Counted from the stretch's first letter, positions 49,528 to 57,546 are shown. The stretch: DNA of 57,754 nucleotides from an uncultured Bacillota bacterium (GCA_947073765.1 CAMTMZ010000011.1:1-57754), one strand, 5' to 3'. The notes: generated from the letters alone by a model not told the origin. A program made the numbers and translations.

Positions 49528-49728
49528 TTATGACACCTCCTGTTTGATGATATCGTGGCCCAGGACGGCCGCCAGCTTTTCAGCTGTCTCCCTGGAGCAG
49601 CTTTTGCCGTTCCGGACGGCGGTTACAGTTACCCGGCTGACGCCGGACAACTCCACCAGCTGATTGCAGTTCATGTGTCTCCGGGCCATTTCCGTGATAA
49701 TGGCTACCCGGTCCATTGGTACTGACAT
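49528..49728 (-). CDS. Cro-like regulator
   Basis: 66 aa from the ATG at 49728 (MSVPMDRVAIITEMARRHMN), nine bases after GGAGG; an upstream ATG at 49767 lies before that site. The HTH_3 fold is NQLVELSGVSRVTVTAVRNG then ETAEKLAAVLGHD. As the first gene of the leftward operon opposite a CI-like gene, it probably plays the Cro (or PICI Str) role. Confidence 0.75.
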   Translation of the reverse strand: MSVPMDRVAIITEMARRHMNCNQLVELSGVSRVTVTAVRNGKSCSRETAEKLAAVLGHDIIKQEVS

Positions 49729-49746
49729 TTGATTCGACCTCCGTTC

Positions 49747-49847
49747 ATTATCATTTGCTTGGCACAATCAGTATATCACCAGCAAAAGCTAATGTCAAGT
49801 TAAGATATTATCTTTTGCTTGATTTTTCTCTCGCCGTGACGTATACT
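49747..49847. promoter_or_regulatory. Divergent promoter region with three operator-like repeats
   Basis: The leftward promoter has TTGACA (49798-49793) and TATACT (49775-49770) with 17 bp between. The rightward promoter has TTGATT (49819-49824) and TATACT (49842-49847), also 17 bp. Three 15-bp sites related to ATTATCTTTTGCTTG lie at 49747-49761, 49779-49793 (inverted, two differences) and 49807-49821. The second lies in the leftward promoter spacer and the third overlaps the rightward -35. This is a lambda-like genetic switch. Confidence 0.85.
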
Positions 49848-49864
49848 GCTAATGGGGTGATATT

Positions 49865-50557
49865 ATGACCACTGGCCAACGTATACAGCAGGCCCGAAAA
49901 AAAGCTGGATTATCCCAAAAACAGCTTGGGGAAAAATTGGGTCTGTCAGCTTCAATGATTGGACAATGGGAAAATGATCTGCGTAATCCAAAACGAGAGA
50001 CACTTGTAAAAATTGCACATGCTCTCGAAATATCTGCTGCTTATTTTCTTGGCTATATTAAAACTATTGAAGCCGCAGAAGCAGATTACTTTGAGAAAAA
50101 AATAGATGATGCTATACACGATGTTTTAGAAAAAATGTATGGCAAAAGGACAGAGAAAAAAATTTCAGGAGATGGGGATTATCTAATAGAAACGATTAAC
50201 ATTTATGGTTCCGGTGAAAATGCTATATCGATAGATGAAGATGGTATTTATTCCATTACTGAAGCTGTCAAAGGGGTTATCCGCTCCTTAGTTCATTGTA
50301 TGGGAGAAAAACCCGAAGAAGTGATACGCCAATGGAATGAGTATTTTAATAGTGAGCAATATGAAGGTCTATGTGCATATTTGGATAGAAGAAAACAGGT
50401 ACGAAAAATCGAAGAATTAGAAGAAATGTTAAGCCACATAAATCGGGAGTGCCCCCAGCCGCCCACAGAGCCCCCACAATCGCCCCCAGCGCCGCAGGAG
50501 GGTACAGATACCACCCAGGCTCCGGAGGGCACAGAGGAGACGCAGGAGGGGGAGTAG
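49865..50557 (+). CDS. CI/Stl-like repressor
   Basis: 230 aa, start 49865 after GGGGTGAT. The N-terminal HTH_XRE domain (residues 4-60) contains IQQARKKAGLSQKQLGEKLG then SASMIGQWENDLRNPKRETL. No S24 peptidase (LexA-like) domain follows, so it would not cleave itself on RecA activation. Release by an anti-repressor, as for satellite Stl proteins, is possible. The C-terminal 45 residues are Pro/Glu/Thr-rich. It is clearly more AT-rich than its neighbours until residue 190. Confidence 0.75.
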   Translation: MTTGQRIQQARKKAGLSQKQLGEKLGLSASMIGQWENDLRNPKRETLVKIAHALEISAAYFLGYIKTIEAAEADYFEKKIDDAIHDVLEKMYGKRTEKKISGDGDYLIETINIYGSGENAISIDEDGIYSITEAVKGVIRSLVHCMGEKPEEVIRQWNEYFNSEQYEGLCAYLDRRKQVRKIEELEEMLSHINRECPQPPTEPPQSPPAPQEGTDTTQAPEGTEETQEGE

Positions 50558-50925
50558 GGGATGAAATTTCGTCCCCATGATTAAGAAGTCGCCGAGGGCA
50601 ATTTCGCTCTCAGTACCACTCACCCTAATTTGGTTTCCAAACAAGTTGGGATCACATTAGGGGTTTCTGCGCCGTCGCAACAAGTTGCGACGCCCAGCCG
50701 TTGGTTGCTATTAGCCAATTACTCAAAATTGAGTAATAGTCCAACGAGGTCATTTTTGCCCAGGTTGGAGCGAACTCATTTTTGAGAACGCTGAGCGAGG
50801 TCAAAAATGGATTCGCTTCTCCGCTCACCAAACCGAGGAGCAAAAAGCCCCAGGCCAGGACGGCCCAGGGCAAAAATTCACTCTGTAATCGGTATGTTTC
50901 ATCATGTTTCGTATTCGTTTACCTG
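50558..50925. other. Palindrome-rich non-coding stretch
   Basis: No convincing gene. There are two tight inverted repeats: GTCGCAAC-AA-GTTGCGAC at 50674-50691 and ATTACTCAA-AA-TTGAGTAAT at 50718-50737. Direct similarities exist between CGAGGTCATTTTTG and CGAGGTCAAAAATG further on. A 73-codon minus-strand frame (50652-50873) runs through it with a hydrophobic start but no binding site. It could be a replication origin, recombination region or dispersed repeat. Confidence 0.45.
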
Positions 50926-51058
50926 TTGACAAAATCAATACAAGCGGTTATACTGAGAATAGAAAGGGCGTTGCCGGTAGACGGCCAGCCCCTAAGACAA
51001 ATTACTCAAAGAAGTAACCGCACTCTGTGGCTGGAGGGGCGGTTACTTCTTTTTACCC
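50926..51058 (+). ncRNA. Candidate antitoxin RNA of a type I system
   Basis: The promoter has TTGACA (50926-50931) and TATACT (50949-50954), spacer 17 bp, giving a start near 50961. The transcript would end at the stem AGAAGTAACCGC/GCGGTTACTTCT followed by TTTTA near 51053. Its last part is complementary to the stop region and 3' end of the small toxin gene on the other strand, the arrangement known from txpA/RatA. No reading frame of note lies in it. Confidence 0.65.
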
Positions 51059-51123
51059 TGGATGAACAGGCCGCAGATACCGATGATAACCAGACACAAC
51101 TGCAAGACCTCTGATGTACTCAT
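51043..51123 (-). CDS. 26-aa holin-like toxin peptide (type I)
   Basis: Start 51123 after AAAGGGGGG. The sequence MSTSEVLQLCLVIIGICGLF followed by IQGKKK is a single membrane helix with a Lys-rich C-terminus, the pattern of TxpA/BsrG and holin-like toxins in Firmicute prophages. A minus-strand promoter lies at 51257-51229 (TTGCTT, 17 bp, TATGCT), giving a leader of about 100 nt, also typical. It is too short for ordinary gene finders. Confidence 0.65.
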   Translation of the reverse strand: MSTSEVLQLCLVIIGICGLFIQGKKK

Positions 51124-51263
51124 TGGGCAGCCCCCCTTTCATAAGATCAGGGGGCAGAAGTCGCCCCCTGTCCGGGGACAAACCGCCTACCGCATGGCAA
51201 CGCTGAAAGATGATTCTTTCCTGTTGACAGCATACCACATCATTTTCCAAAAAGCAATAAAAA

Positions 51264-51300
51264 ACCGCCTGGAGTGCTGCTAACGCTCCAGACGGCAAAT
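51264..51300 (-). terminator. Minus-strand terminator hairpin
   Basis: CCGCCTGGAGTG and the matching CGCTCCAGACGG form a stem; on the minus strand GGCGGTTTTTTATT follows. It would stop minus-strand transcription arriving from the integrase side before the toxin promoter. Confidence 0.65.
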
Positions 51301-51398
51301 GCACAACAATACCAGGTCGCTAAACAAGGCACCCTTGCGCTCTTTTATGATAACATACCAGGGCCGGGGTTGTCAAATCAAGAAGGAGGATTTTCACA

Positions 51399-52589
51399 AT
51401 GGCAACCTATACAAAGCGCGGCAACTCGTACCGGCTCCGGGCCTCCTGCGGGTATACCCCGGAGGGCAAGCAGATCATGAAGTCGAGGACATGGACGCCC
51501 ACCCCCGGCACGACAGCGAAGCAGATTGAGAAGGAGCTAAACCGGCAAATGGTTCTCTTTGATGAAGAATGCCGGGGTTCTTCCCTCACCGATGGACACA
51601 TCAAGTTTGAGACCTTCGCCGGGCAGTGGTTCAAGGAGTACGTGGAGAAGGCCCTGGGCAAGCGCACGCAGGCCAACTACAGGCAGCTGGCCCCCAGGAT
51701 ATACCAGGATATCGGCCACCTGTACATGGACAAGATCACGCCCAGGCAGATACAGAAATTTATTAACAGCCTCAGTGAACCGGGGGCCAACCAGGTCCAC
51801 CCGGACCGGGCCCTATCCCCCAAGAGTATCAAAAATCACCTGTCCTTCATTTCCTCTGTGTTCGCCTATGCTATCAAAATGGGTATGCTCCAATATAACC
51901 CCTGCCGGGCGGTCACGCTGCCGCCCCTGGAGACGGGGAAGGAGAAGGTGTGCTATACCCTGGAAGAGGCCCAGGCATTCCTTGACGCCCTGGCCAGCGC
52001 CCCGATCCGGTGGCAAGTGTTCTTCTCTCTGGCCCTGTTTGGCGGGTTCCGCAGGGAGGAGCTATGCGGCTTTGAGTTTGAGGACTTCGACATGGAGCAG
52101 CACACCGTCTCTGTCCGCCGGGCCTCACTCTACACGCCCCAGGACGGCATTATTACAGCCCCCACTAAAACCACCAAGAGCCGCCGTACCTTGAAACTGC
52201 CCGCCTGGATATTCGACCTGGTGAAACAGCTCCGGGCAGAGCAGACCTTGCAGCGGCTGGCCCTGGGGGATCAGTGGCAGGAGTGTGGGCGGCTGTTCAC
52301 AAAGCAGGACGGCTCCCCTATTGGCCTCCAGCAGCCCTATCAATGGCTCCAAGGGTTTTGTAGAGAAAAGGGTTTACCCTTCTATGGTGTCCATCAGTTC
52401 CGCCACCTGAACGCCTCGCTGCTGATCTACAACGGGGAGGATGTGCGCAGCGTGTCCGCCGCCCTGGGCCACAGCCAGACCAGCACCACACTAAACATAT
52501 ACGCCCACACTTTCGAGACAGCCCAGGCCCGCGCCTGTGACGCTCTGGCCGAAGCTCTGCCAGTAAAGTTTGGCCGTCGCAGGGCGTGA
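51399..52589 (+). CDS. int: Tyrosine integrase of the island
   Basis: 396 aa, start 51399 after AAGGAGGAT. N-terminal arm-binding domain (TYTKRGNSYRLRASCGYTPE), core-binding SAM-like domain (about 70-165) and catalytic domain with Arg in FGGFRREEL, Lys in TKTTKSRRTL, HQFRH for HxxR, GHSQTS and the Tyr nucleophile in LNIYAHTF. It lies next to attR, as expected for an integrase acting on tRNA-Val. It reads in the same direction as the CI-like gene. Confidence 0.92.
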   Translation: MATYTKRGNSYRLRASCGYTPEGKQIMKSRTWTPTPGTTAKQIEKELNRQMVLFDEECRGSSLTDGHIKFETFAGQWFKEYVEKALGKRTQANYRQLAPRIYQDIGHLYMDKITPRQIQKFINSLSEPGANQVHPDRALSPKSIKNHLSFISSVFAYAIKMGMLQYNPCRAVTLPPLETGKEKVCYTLEEAQAFLDALASAPIRWQVFFSLALFGGFRREELCGFEFEDFDMEQHTVSVRRASLYTPQDGIITAPTKTTKSRRTLKLPAWIFDLVKQLRAEQTLQRLALGDQWQECGRLFTKQDGSPIGLQQPYQWLQGFCREKGLPFYGVHQFRHLNASLLIYNGEDVRSVSAALGHSQTSTTLNIYAHTFETAQARACDALAEALPVKFGRRRA

Positions 52590-52601
52590 AATCTGGTCTT
52601 T

Positions 52602-52637
52602 GTTTGGTCGTTATACAGGCGAAAAACAACGACCAAC
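52602..52637 (+). promoter_or_regulatory. Arm-type integrase sites near attR
   Basis: GTTTGGTCGTT at 52602-52612 and an inverted near-copy AACGACCAAC at 52628-52637 match the tandem repeats beside attL. Confidence 0.7.
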
Positions 52638-52729
52638 GATGGTACAGCATGAAATACATAACGCCAGAAATGCAGTGATACCAATGGTTACAGCGTTTCC
52701 CGGTGGACTGTGTAACGTGGGATTCTCTT

Positions 52730-52752
52730 TTCAAGTCCTGTATCGTCCACCA
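52730..52752 (+). repeat. Attachment site right (attR) of the island
   Basis: A 23-bp copy of the tRNA-Val 3' end, identical to 39930-39952. It lies 12.8 kb from attL and 141 bp after the integrase stop. Confidence 0.93.
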
Positions 52753-52755
52753 GAT

Positions 52756-52788
52756 AAACCCCTAGAGCCGCAAGGCTTTGGGGGTTTT
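52756..52788 (+). terminator. Displaced original terminator of tRNA-Val
   Basis: AAACCCC with AGAGCC pairs with GGCTTT and GGGGTTT around a short loop, followed by TCT. It starts four bases after attR, exactly where a tRNA terminator would stand if the island were removed. Confidence 0.75.
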
Positions 52789-52823
52789 CTCATGCCATTT
52801 TCAGAGCGTTTTCCCTTATTGGC

Positions 52824-54278
52824 CTATCCCGCAGAAACCGACTGAATAAACTGCTCCATACGGCTGGCACTTTCCCGGCGCATTTGGGCGGTGACGTGGC
52901 CGTAAACGTCCAGAGTAAAGGTCGCCGTTGCGTGTCCCAGGTTTTCATGGACTGTCTTAGTGTCGTCCCCGCTCTTTATCGCCGCAACTGCATAGCTGTG
53001 ACGGAAGTCGTGAAATCTGATGCTGGGCAGTCCGGCTTCCGCCAGAAGCTTTTTCAGCTGCCGGTAGGCGTCCGTTGGACGGGTAGGTTTCTTAGGATTT
53101 AATAAATCGGGAAATATCCACTGCGTCAGTGCGGTTTCTTTTCGCTTCTGTAGAAGCTGGATTGTACTGCGGGGCAGCAGGATCGTCCGCTTCCCGGCGT
53201 AGGTCTTAGTGTCCCCCGCCTCCAGCGCACCGCCCTTTTCTGTTCGGATGGTGCGGCATATCTTCAGCGTCCCAGCTTTGCTGTCGAAGTTCTCCCATTT
53301 GAGACCGCAGATCTCGTCCCGGCGCAGACCGGTGGTCAACTCAGTATAGAAGAAGTCATACCAGAATTCGTCGGCTTTGATCGCTGTCAGGAAAATATCC
53401 AGTTGCTTCTCAGTTAGAATCTTCATCGGCTGACGAATCACCTTGGGCGGCTCCACCTCATCAGCGAGATTGACAGGAATGAGTCCCTGGTCTCTTGCTG
53501 CTTTGAGTGCGTGGTGGAGCGTGGTATGGATTCCGTGGACAGTGGTGCTGGAGAGTCCAGGACTCTGACCACAGCGAGGCTTCATTCTGCCATTTCGCTT
53601 CAAGGTATCATAGAGTTTTCGGAGGTCAGCTGCGGTCAACTGAGTGAGCGGTTTTGCTCCCAAGCGGGGCTTCACGTGGTTTTCCATATCCCTGCGATAG
53701 TGCTCCAGTGTGCCAGGCCGGAGGGGGACTGCCATTTGCTCCAGCCATGTGTCCATCCATTCGGTAAGGGTAATCCGACTTTGTTCTGTCAGGTCGATAC
53801 CATGATAGGCGTCGATGCTCTGGTGTAGCTTTGCAGTCAACTCTTTTTGATTATCAGCGTAGACGTAGAGGAATATGGAGTCGCCGTTTTCTTTGTGGCC
53901 TACCACGATCCGTCCCTCCCAGAGTCCGTCGTCCCGTTTGCGCACCATGCCGTCGCCGGACGGTCTGCGCTTTGCCATTTGTTGCTCACCTCCAGTCCGA
54001 ATATCTCCATCGTTGTCATCCATGCACTCCGCCATGATCCTGACACCCAGTCGGAAGCCCAGAATGAAATTTTCGGTTGCTGTGATGCTGTTGATCTCAT
54101 GTTGGGATCGAACGAATTTTGTGAGGATTGTCTGCTCAGTTTCCCCCAATTGCTCCATGAGCTGTTTTTCGTAACTGGCGACACGAGCTATTGCCTTCTC
54201 CATCTCTGAACCAGGTGTCATCCTCTGCTCATTAGGTGTGATGTTGCCGTAGTAGAGATCCTCCAAGGTTTTTCTCAT
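52824..54278 (-). CDS. ICE integrase fused in frame to a DUF6809-like protein
   Basis: A continuous 484-codon frame from the ATG at 54278 (MRKTLEDLYYGNITPNEQRM, after GGAGGCAGG). The first 100 residues match the small helical protein (DUF6809 type) that usually precedes Tn1549-like integrases as a separate gene. The integrase proper probably starts at the internal ATG 53978 (MAKRRPSGDGMVRKRDDGLW), behind GGAGGTGAGC, giving 384 aa. Catalytic residues: Arg in TGLRRDEICGL, HDFRHSYA, GHATATFTLDVYGH. No stop separates the two parts, unlike the usual arrangement, which could reflect a small deletion. Confidence 0.8.
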   Translation of the reverse strand: MRKTLEDLYYGNITPNEQRMTPGSEMEKAIARVASYEKQLMEQLGETEQTILTKFVRSQHEINSITATENFILGFRLGVRIMAECMDDNDGDIRTGGEQQMAKRRPSGDGMVRKRDDGLWEGRIVVGHKENGDSIFLYVYADNQKELTAKLHQSIDAYHGIDLTEQSRITLTEWMDTWLEQMAVPLRPGTLEHYRRDMENHVKPRLGAKPLTQLTAADLRKLYDTLKRNGRMKPRCGQSPGLSSTTVHGIHTTLHHALKAARDQGLIPVNLADEVEPPKVIRQPMKILTEKQLDIFLTAIKADEFWYDFFYTELTTGLRRDEICGLKWENFDSKAGTLKICRTIRTEKGGALEAGDTKTYAGKRTILLPRSTIQLLQKRKETALTQWIFPDLLNPKKPTRPTDAYRQLKKLLAEAGLPSIRFHDFRHSYAVAAIKSGDDTKTVHENLGHATATFTLDVYGHVTAQMRRESASRMEQFIQSVSAG

Positions 54279-54413
54279 TTTACCTGCCTCCTTATCAGCA
54301 ACACACAATACCCTAACCGGGCTTGAATAGACATCCCTTTTGTGCAGAGTTATCAAAAACTTATCATATTGGGAGTCGCCAATTCTCTTTGGAGACGGTG
54401 GTGCAGTTGACGG

Positions 54414-55793
54414 TTACCCCATCGACATCGTCCTGCTTGGGGTCTGCTCCTCATGGTCGTCCGGTTTGTGCCCCATGGCGATCCTCTTTTCTCTGAGCTG
54501 CGCCAGCCGCTTTCGGTCGATCTGGACTCCATCAGGGACAGCCGGGTGACAGACAGCATGATCGAGGGTGACTTTAGACTGTCCCAGCGGTCCAGGAAGA
54601 ACTGAGCGTACTCGTTTCCTTGGACGGCTGACTGGGTGAGGTGCTCCAACCACTGTATCCCCAGTGCTTGGTCTTGGACTTCCGGGTCATTGGAAAGCAG
54701 GAGTTTCCCCAACTCATACTGCGCTGGTACATGGCCCTGCCGCGCTGACTGGGCGAACCAGTACTGAGTTTCTACGCTGTCCGGAATCAGGACCGGACCG
54801 TCCTGGTAGAGCCTGCCAACAAGATACTGTGCGCTGGAATCGCCACCTTCGGCTTTGCTGATGAGTTGTGCCGCCGCTTCATTCCTGTCTGCCATCGGAG
54901 CAGTGTCATCCTGAGTGGACATCCACAGCTCCCGGCAGTCGTATGACAGGTCAGAGGAATCTGTGGTTTCCTCCATCTCTTCGTCCTCAAAAATGACCTT
55001 GCCCATGCGGATGTTCTCCGCTTCATGAATGACTGCGTTCTTGATAGACCGAAACTCTTTCTGTTCAGAGAGCGGCGGACGCTGGCGCTCTGTCTCCGAG
55101 TAAAAATCTTCTATTTGACACTGGAGAGCTTACCAGACTTGATAGAATTCATCAATGATGGGCAGTTGCTCCATTTGATTGACGACCTTATCCACGGTTT
55201 TTTTCACCGCCTTGGGGAGGTAACTGTATTTTTTCTTTCCCTTCACTGCCTCCAACTGAGCGGCCAGTGTTACCATCAACAACTCCGCTTCCGAATGGCT
55301 GCCGATACTGGTCTGTATTTCCTGTACCAGAGTCTTCATTTCCTCTCTGGCCCTGCGCACCAGCTCATCCCTGGAGGCAGATTTTTGCTCGTAAGTGTGG
55401 AGCATCTCCTGTTTGAAAATATCATTGGTCAGTGCAGATTTGATTTTTTTGATGCCGTCTTTGGAGAGGTACGCCTGTCTCGGCTTCACTGACCACGCTA
55501 TCATGTGGATGTGGGGGTGACTGCCCTCGTCGTGGAAGGCAGCATACCAGCGGAAGTCGCTGGGCTAGATATTCATGGCTGCGGCGATCTCATTGCGGTG
55601 AGCCCGAACCAGGTTGCGCCACTGAGCGGCGTGGTCGTATCCCAGTCGCTCGGCATCCTCACGTTTGAGGGAAATGATGTACGTCCAGATGTTGCCAGGG
55701 TACTCGTTCAGCTCTTTCATGGCGTCGTCCATATCTACGCTGTCCTCTACCACTGCCGCTGATGTAGGGACTCTTGACGATCAGTTTTGCCAC
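54414..55793 (-). pseudogene. ICE relaxase (MobP-like) pseudogene
   Basis: The N-terminus MAKLIVKSPYIS (GTG at 55793, overlapping the accessory gene) is joined, apparently after a deletion of the next 80 or so residues, to YPGNIWTYIISLKREDAERL. The relaxase histidine motif HPHIHMIAW is present, but an in-frame TAG at 55567-55565 precedes it. A second stop (TAA at 55131-55129) follows IDEFYQVW. A Sel1-like region (AQYLVGRLYQDG, then AQYELGKLLL) follows, and near 54550 a frameshift leads into the C-terminal DRKRLAQLREKRIAMGHKPD. It is not functional in mobilisation. Confidence 0.8.
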
Positions 55794-56077
55794 TGATCAT
55801 CACCTTCCACGCTGTTTTCCAGTTCTTTCACTTTCTGCTCAAAGGTCAACAGACCGTTGGTGACTTTTACATTCCTCACACTGTCTGAGCGCAGCTTTCG
55901 CAGGTAGTCCGCATCTATTTGAATGCAGTCAAGAAGATCTTGGTAGTGGGTGATGGCTCTCTCAATGAATTCGTTTTTGCTCCGGCTGCCGTCCAGACGA
56001 TAGTCCCGTTCCAATCGGAACTCGGTGATCGGGGACAGCCGAATGGTCATTTTGTGTGTATTTTCTGTTTTGCTCAT
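55781..56077 (-). CDS. Relaxosome accessory-like protein
   Basis: 98 aa from the ATG at 56077 (MSKTENTHKMTIRLSPITEF), behind GGAGGATAC. The ribbon-helix-helix pattern MTIRLSPITEFRLERDYRLD then SRSKNEFIERAITHYQDLLD is that of MobC-type accessory proteins encoded just before Tn1549-type relaxases. Its end overlaps the relaxase start. The gene looks intact although its partner is broken. Confidence 0.7.
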   Translation of the reverse strand: MSKTENTHKMTIRLSPITEFRLERDYRLDGSRSKNEFIERAITHYQDLLDCIQIDADYLRKLRSDSVRNVKVTNGLLTFEQKVKELENSVEGDDQWQN

Positions 56078-56164
56078 AGTATCCTCCAAATCGTGTGTCT
56101 GGTGCCAGGGAAAGGCCGACCGTTCTAAGCGCAAGACCTATCATGAGGTCAAACGCCCTTTTTT

Positions 56165-56255
56165 CTCTCTGGAATGAGGTCACCCCGTACCCCCGTAAAC
56201 TGCCCGCACTGCGGGCAGAAGTGGCCAGCAGGGCGCCAACAAGGCGGCACGCGTT
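56165..56255. other. oriT-like region of the ICE remnant
   Basis: CTGCCCGC/GCGGGCAG (56200-56207 with 56211-56218) is a strong hairpin following CCCCGTACCCCCGTAAA, and CAAGGCGGCACG follows. The position upstream of the accessory and relaxase genes, the hairpin, and the absence of a gene fit a transfer origin. The exact nick site is not identified. Confidence 0.5.
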
Positions 56256-56466
56256 TATCCTGTTGCCGCAACGATGGTGTTGTAGCTGGGGTGGCAGGTG
56301 TGAGTTCGGCGGTCCTCAATCAGTAGCAGGTAGGCGTAGACCACAAACGCAGAGGGCGATAGTTTCAGCAGGAACAGTTCGTTGGGCAGAGTGAAAAATT
56401 TCTCGCTGGTGATGCACTGAACGTCCAGAGCAAGAGACCGTTCAGCCGTAACGAGTTCTTTGTCAA
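56255..56466 (-). pseudogene. Fragment of an ICE helix-turn-helix protein
   Basis: The frame KFFTLPNELFLLKLSPSAFV then YAYLLLIEDRRTHTCHPSYN is the N-terminal helix-turn-helix of replisome-organiser-type proteins found in Tn1549-like elements. It ends early at a TAA (56257-56255) and has no start codon, because its upstream part stops at the junction with the AMMECR1-type gene at about 56466. Confidence 0.6.
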
Positions 56467-56673
56467 CCAGAGCCCATCTCCTCCCCGGCGAAGCTGGACG
56501 TAAAAAAGTACGGCGTGATCGTCTCCTGCGGCGGCCGCCGGGGACTGTTGCTGCCTGATTTGGAGGGTGTGGACACGGTGGAGCAGCAGATCGACATCGC
56601 CCGGCAGAAGGGCGGCATCAGCTCCCGGGAGAAGTACACCCTGGAGCGGTTTGAGGTGGTGCGTCACACATGA
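56467..56673 (+). pseudogene. AMMECR1-domain protein, 3' fragment
   Basis: The last 68 codons of an AMMECR1-type protein: [20 protein letters not shown] then [20 protein letters not shown] and an end at CGT-CAC-ACA-TGA. The rest is missing; ICE-derived DNA begins directly upstream. In intact genomes this gene (AmmeMemoRadiSam system protein A) precedes the radical SAM gene, and here its stop still overlaps that gene's start (ATGA). Confidence 0.75.
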
Positions 56674-57498
56674 TTTGTGAACTGTGTTTTCATCACTGTG
56701 ACCTGTCTGAGGGACAGACCGGCTTTTGCCGGGCCAGGGTCTGCCGAAATGGGGCCGTTGTCCCGCTGAACTACGGCAAGGTGACCAGCCTGGCCCTGGA
56801 TCCCATTGAGAAAAAACCGCTGCGGCGGTTCTATCCCGGCAGTCGGATACTGTCCGTGGGCAGTTTCGGTTGTAACCTGCGCTGTCCCTTCTGCCAGAAC
56901 TACGGGATTTCCATGTCCGGGGACGGGGAGCTTGAGACGACGGAACTGTCCCCAGAGTCATTGGTGAATAAGGCGCTGGAGCTGCGGCCCTATGGCAACA
57001 TCGGGGTGGCCTACACCTACAACGAGCCGCTGGTAGGCTATGAATACGTCCGGGACTGTGCCGCTCTGGTTCACGAGAAACGAGAAAGGGATGCTCAACG
57101 TGTTGGTGACCAACGGCACCATTGAGGAGGCACCCTGGCGGGAACTGCTCCCGCTGATTGATGCCGCAAACATCGATCTGAAAGGCTTCACGCCCGAATG
57201 GTACCGGAGGCTGGGCGGCGATCTGGAGACGGTGAAACGCTCTATCACTCTGGTGGTGGAGCGGTGCCATGTGGAGGTGACTACCCTCCTGATTCCCGGT
57301 GAAAATGACAGCGAGGAGGAGATACGGAGTCTGGCTCGATGGCTGGTATCGGTGGATCGGAGCATTCCTCTGCACCTGTCCCGATTTTTCCTGCGGTATC
57401 GGATGACAGACAAGCCACCTACGCCAGTGGAGCGGGTGTACCATTTGGCCGATGCAGCGAGGGAGTATTTGTCCTTTGTTTATACAGGGAATTGCTAA
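56670..57498 (+). pseudogene. amrS: AmmeMemoRadiSam radical SAM enzyme, frameshifted
   Basis: The first frame (56670-57125) starts [20 protein letters not shown] and carries the SAM cluster motif CNLRCPFCQNYGIS. The second frame (from about 57080 to 57498) continues EKGMLNVLVTNGTIEEAPWR to the end LSFVYTGNC. Between them ACGAGAA occurs twice in tandem (57073-57079, 57080-57086). Removing one copy restores one continuous protein of about 273 aa reading VHEKGMLNVLV. The gene is therefore broken by a 7-bp duplication. The enzyme's substrate is unknown. Confidence 0.85.
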
Positions 57499-57546
57499 CA
57501 TGATTTGGCGGTAAGCTCGAGCCCGTGAGCATTTCCGGGTGGAAAA

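Noticed and set aside
50652-50873. 73-aa hydrophobic minus-strand frame
   Set aside because: No binding site, spans two palindromes, no recognisable family; kept as a finding about the region, not as a gene.
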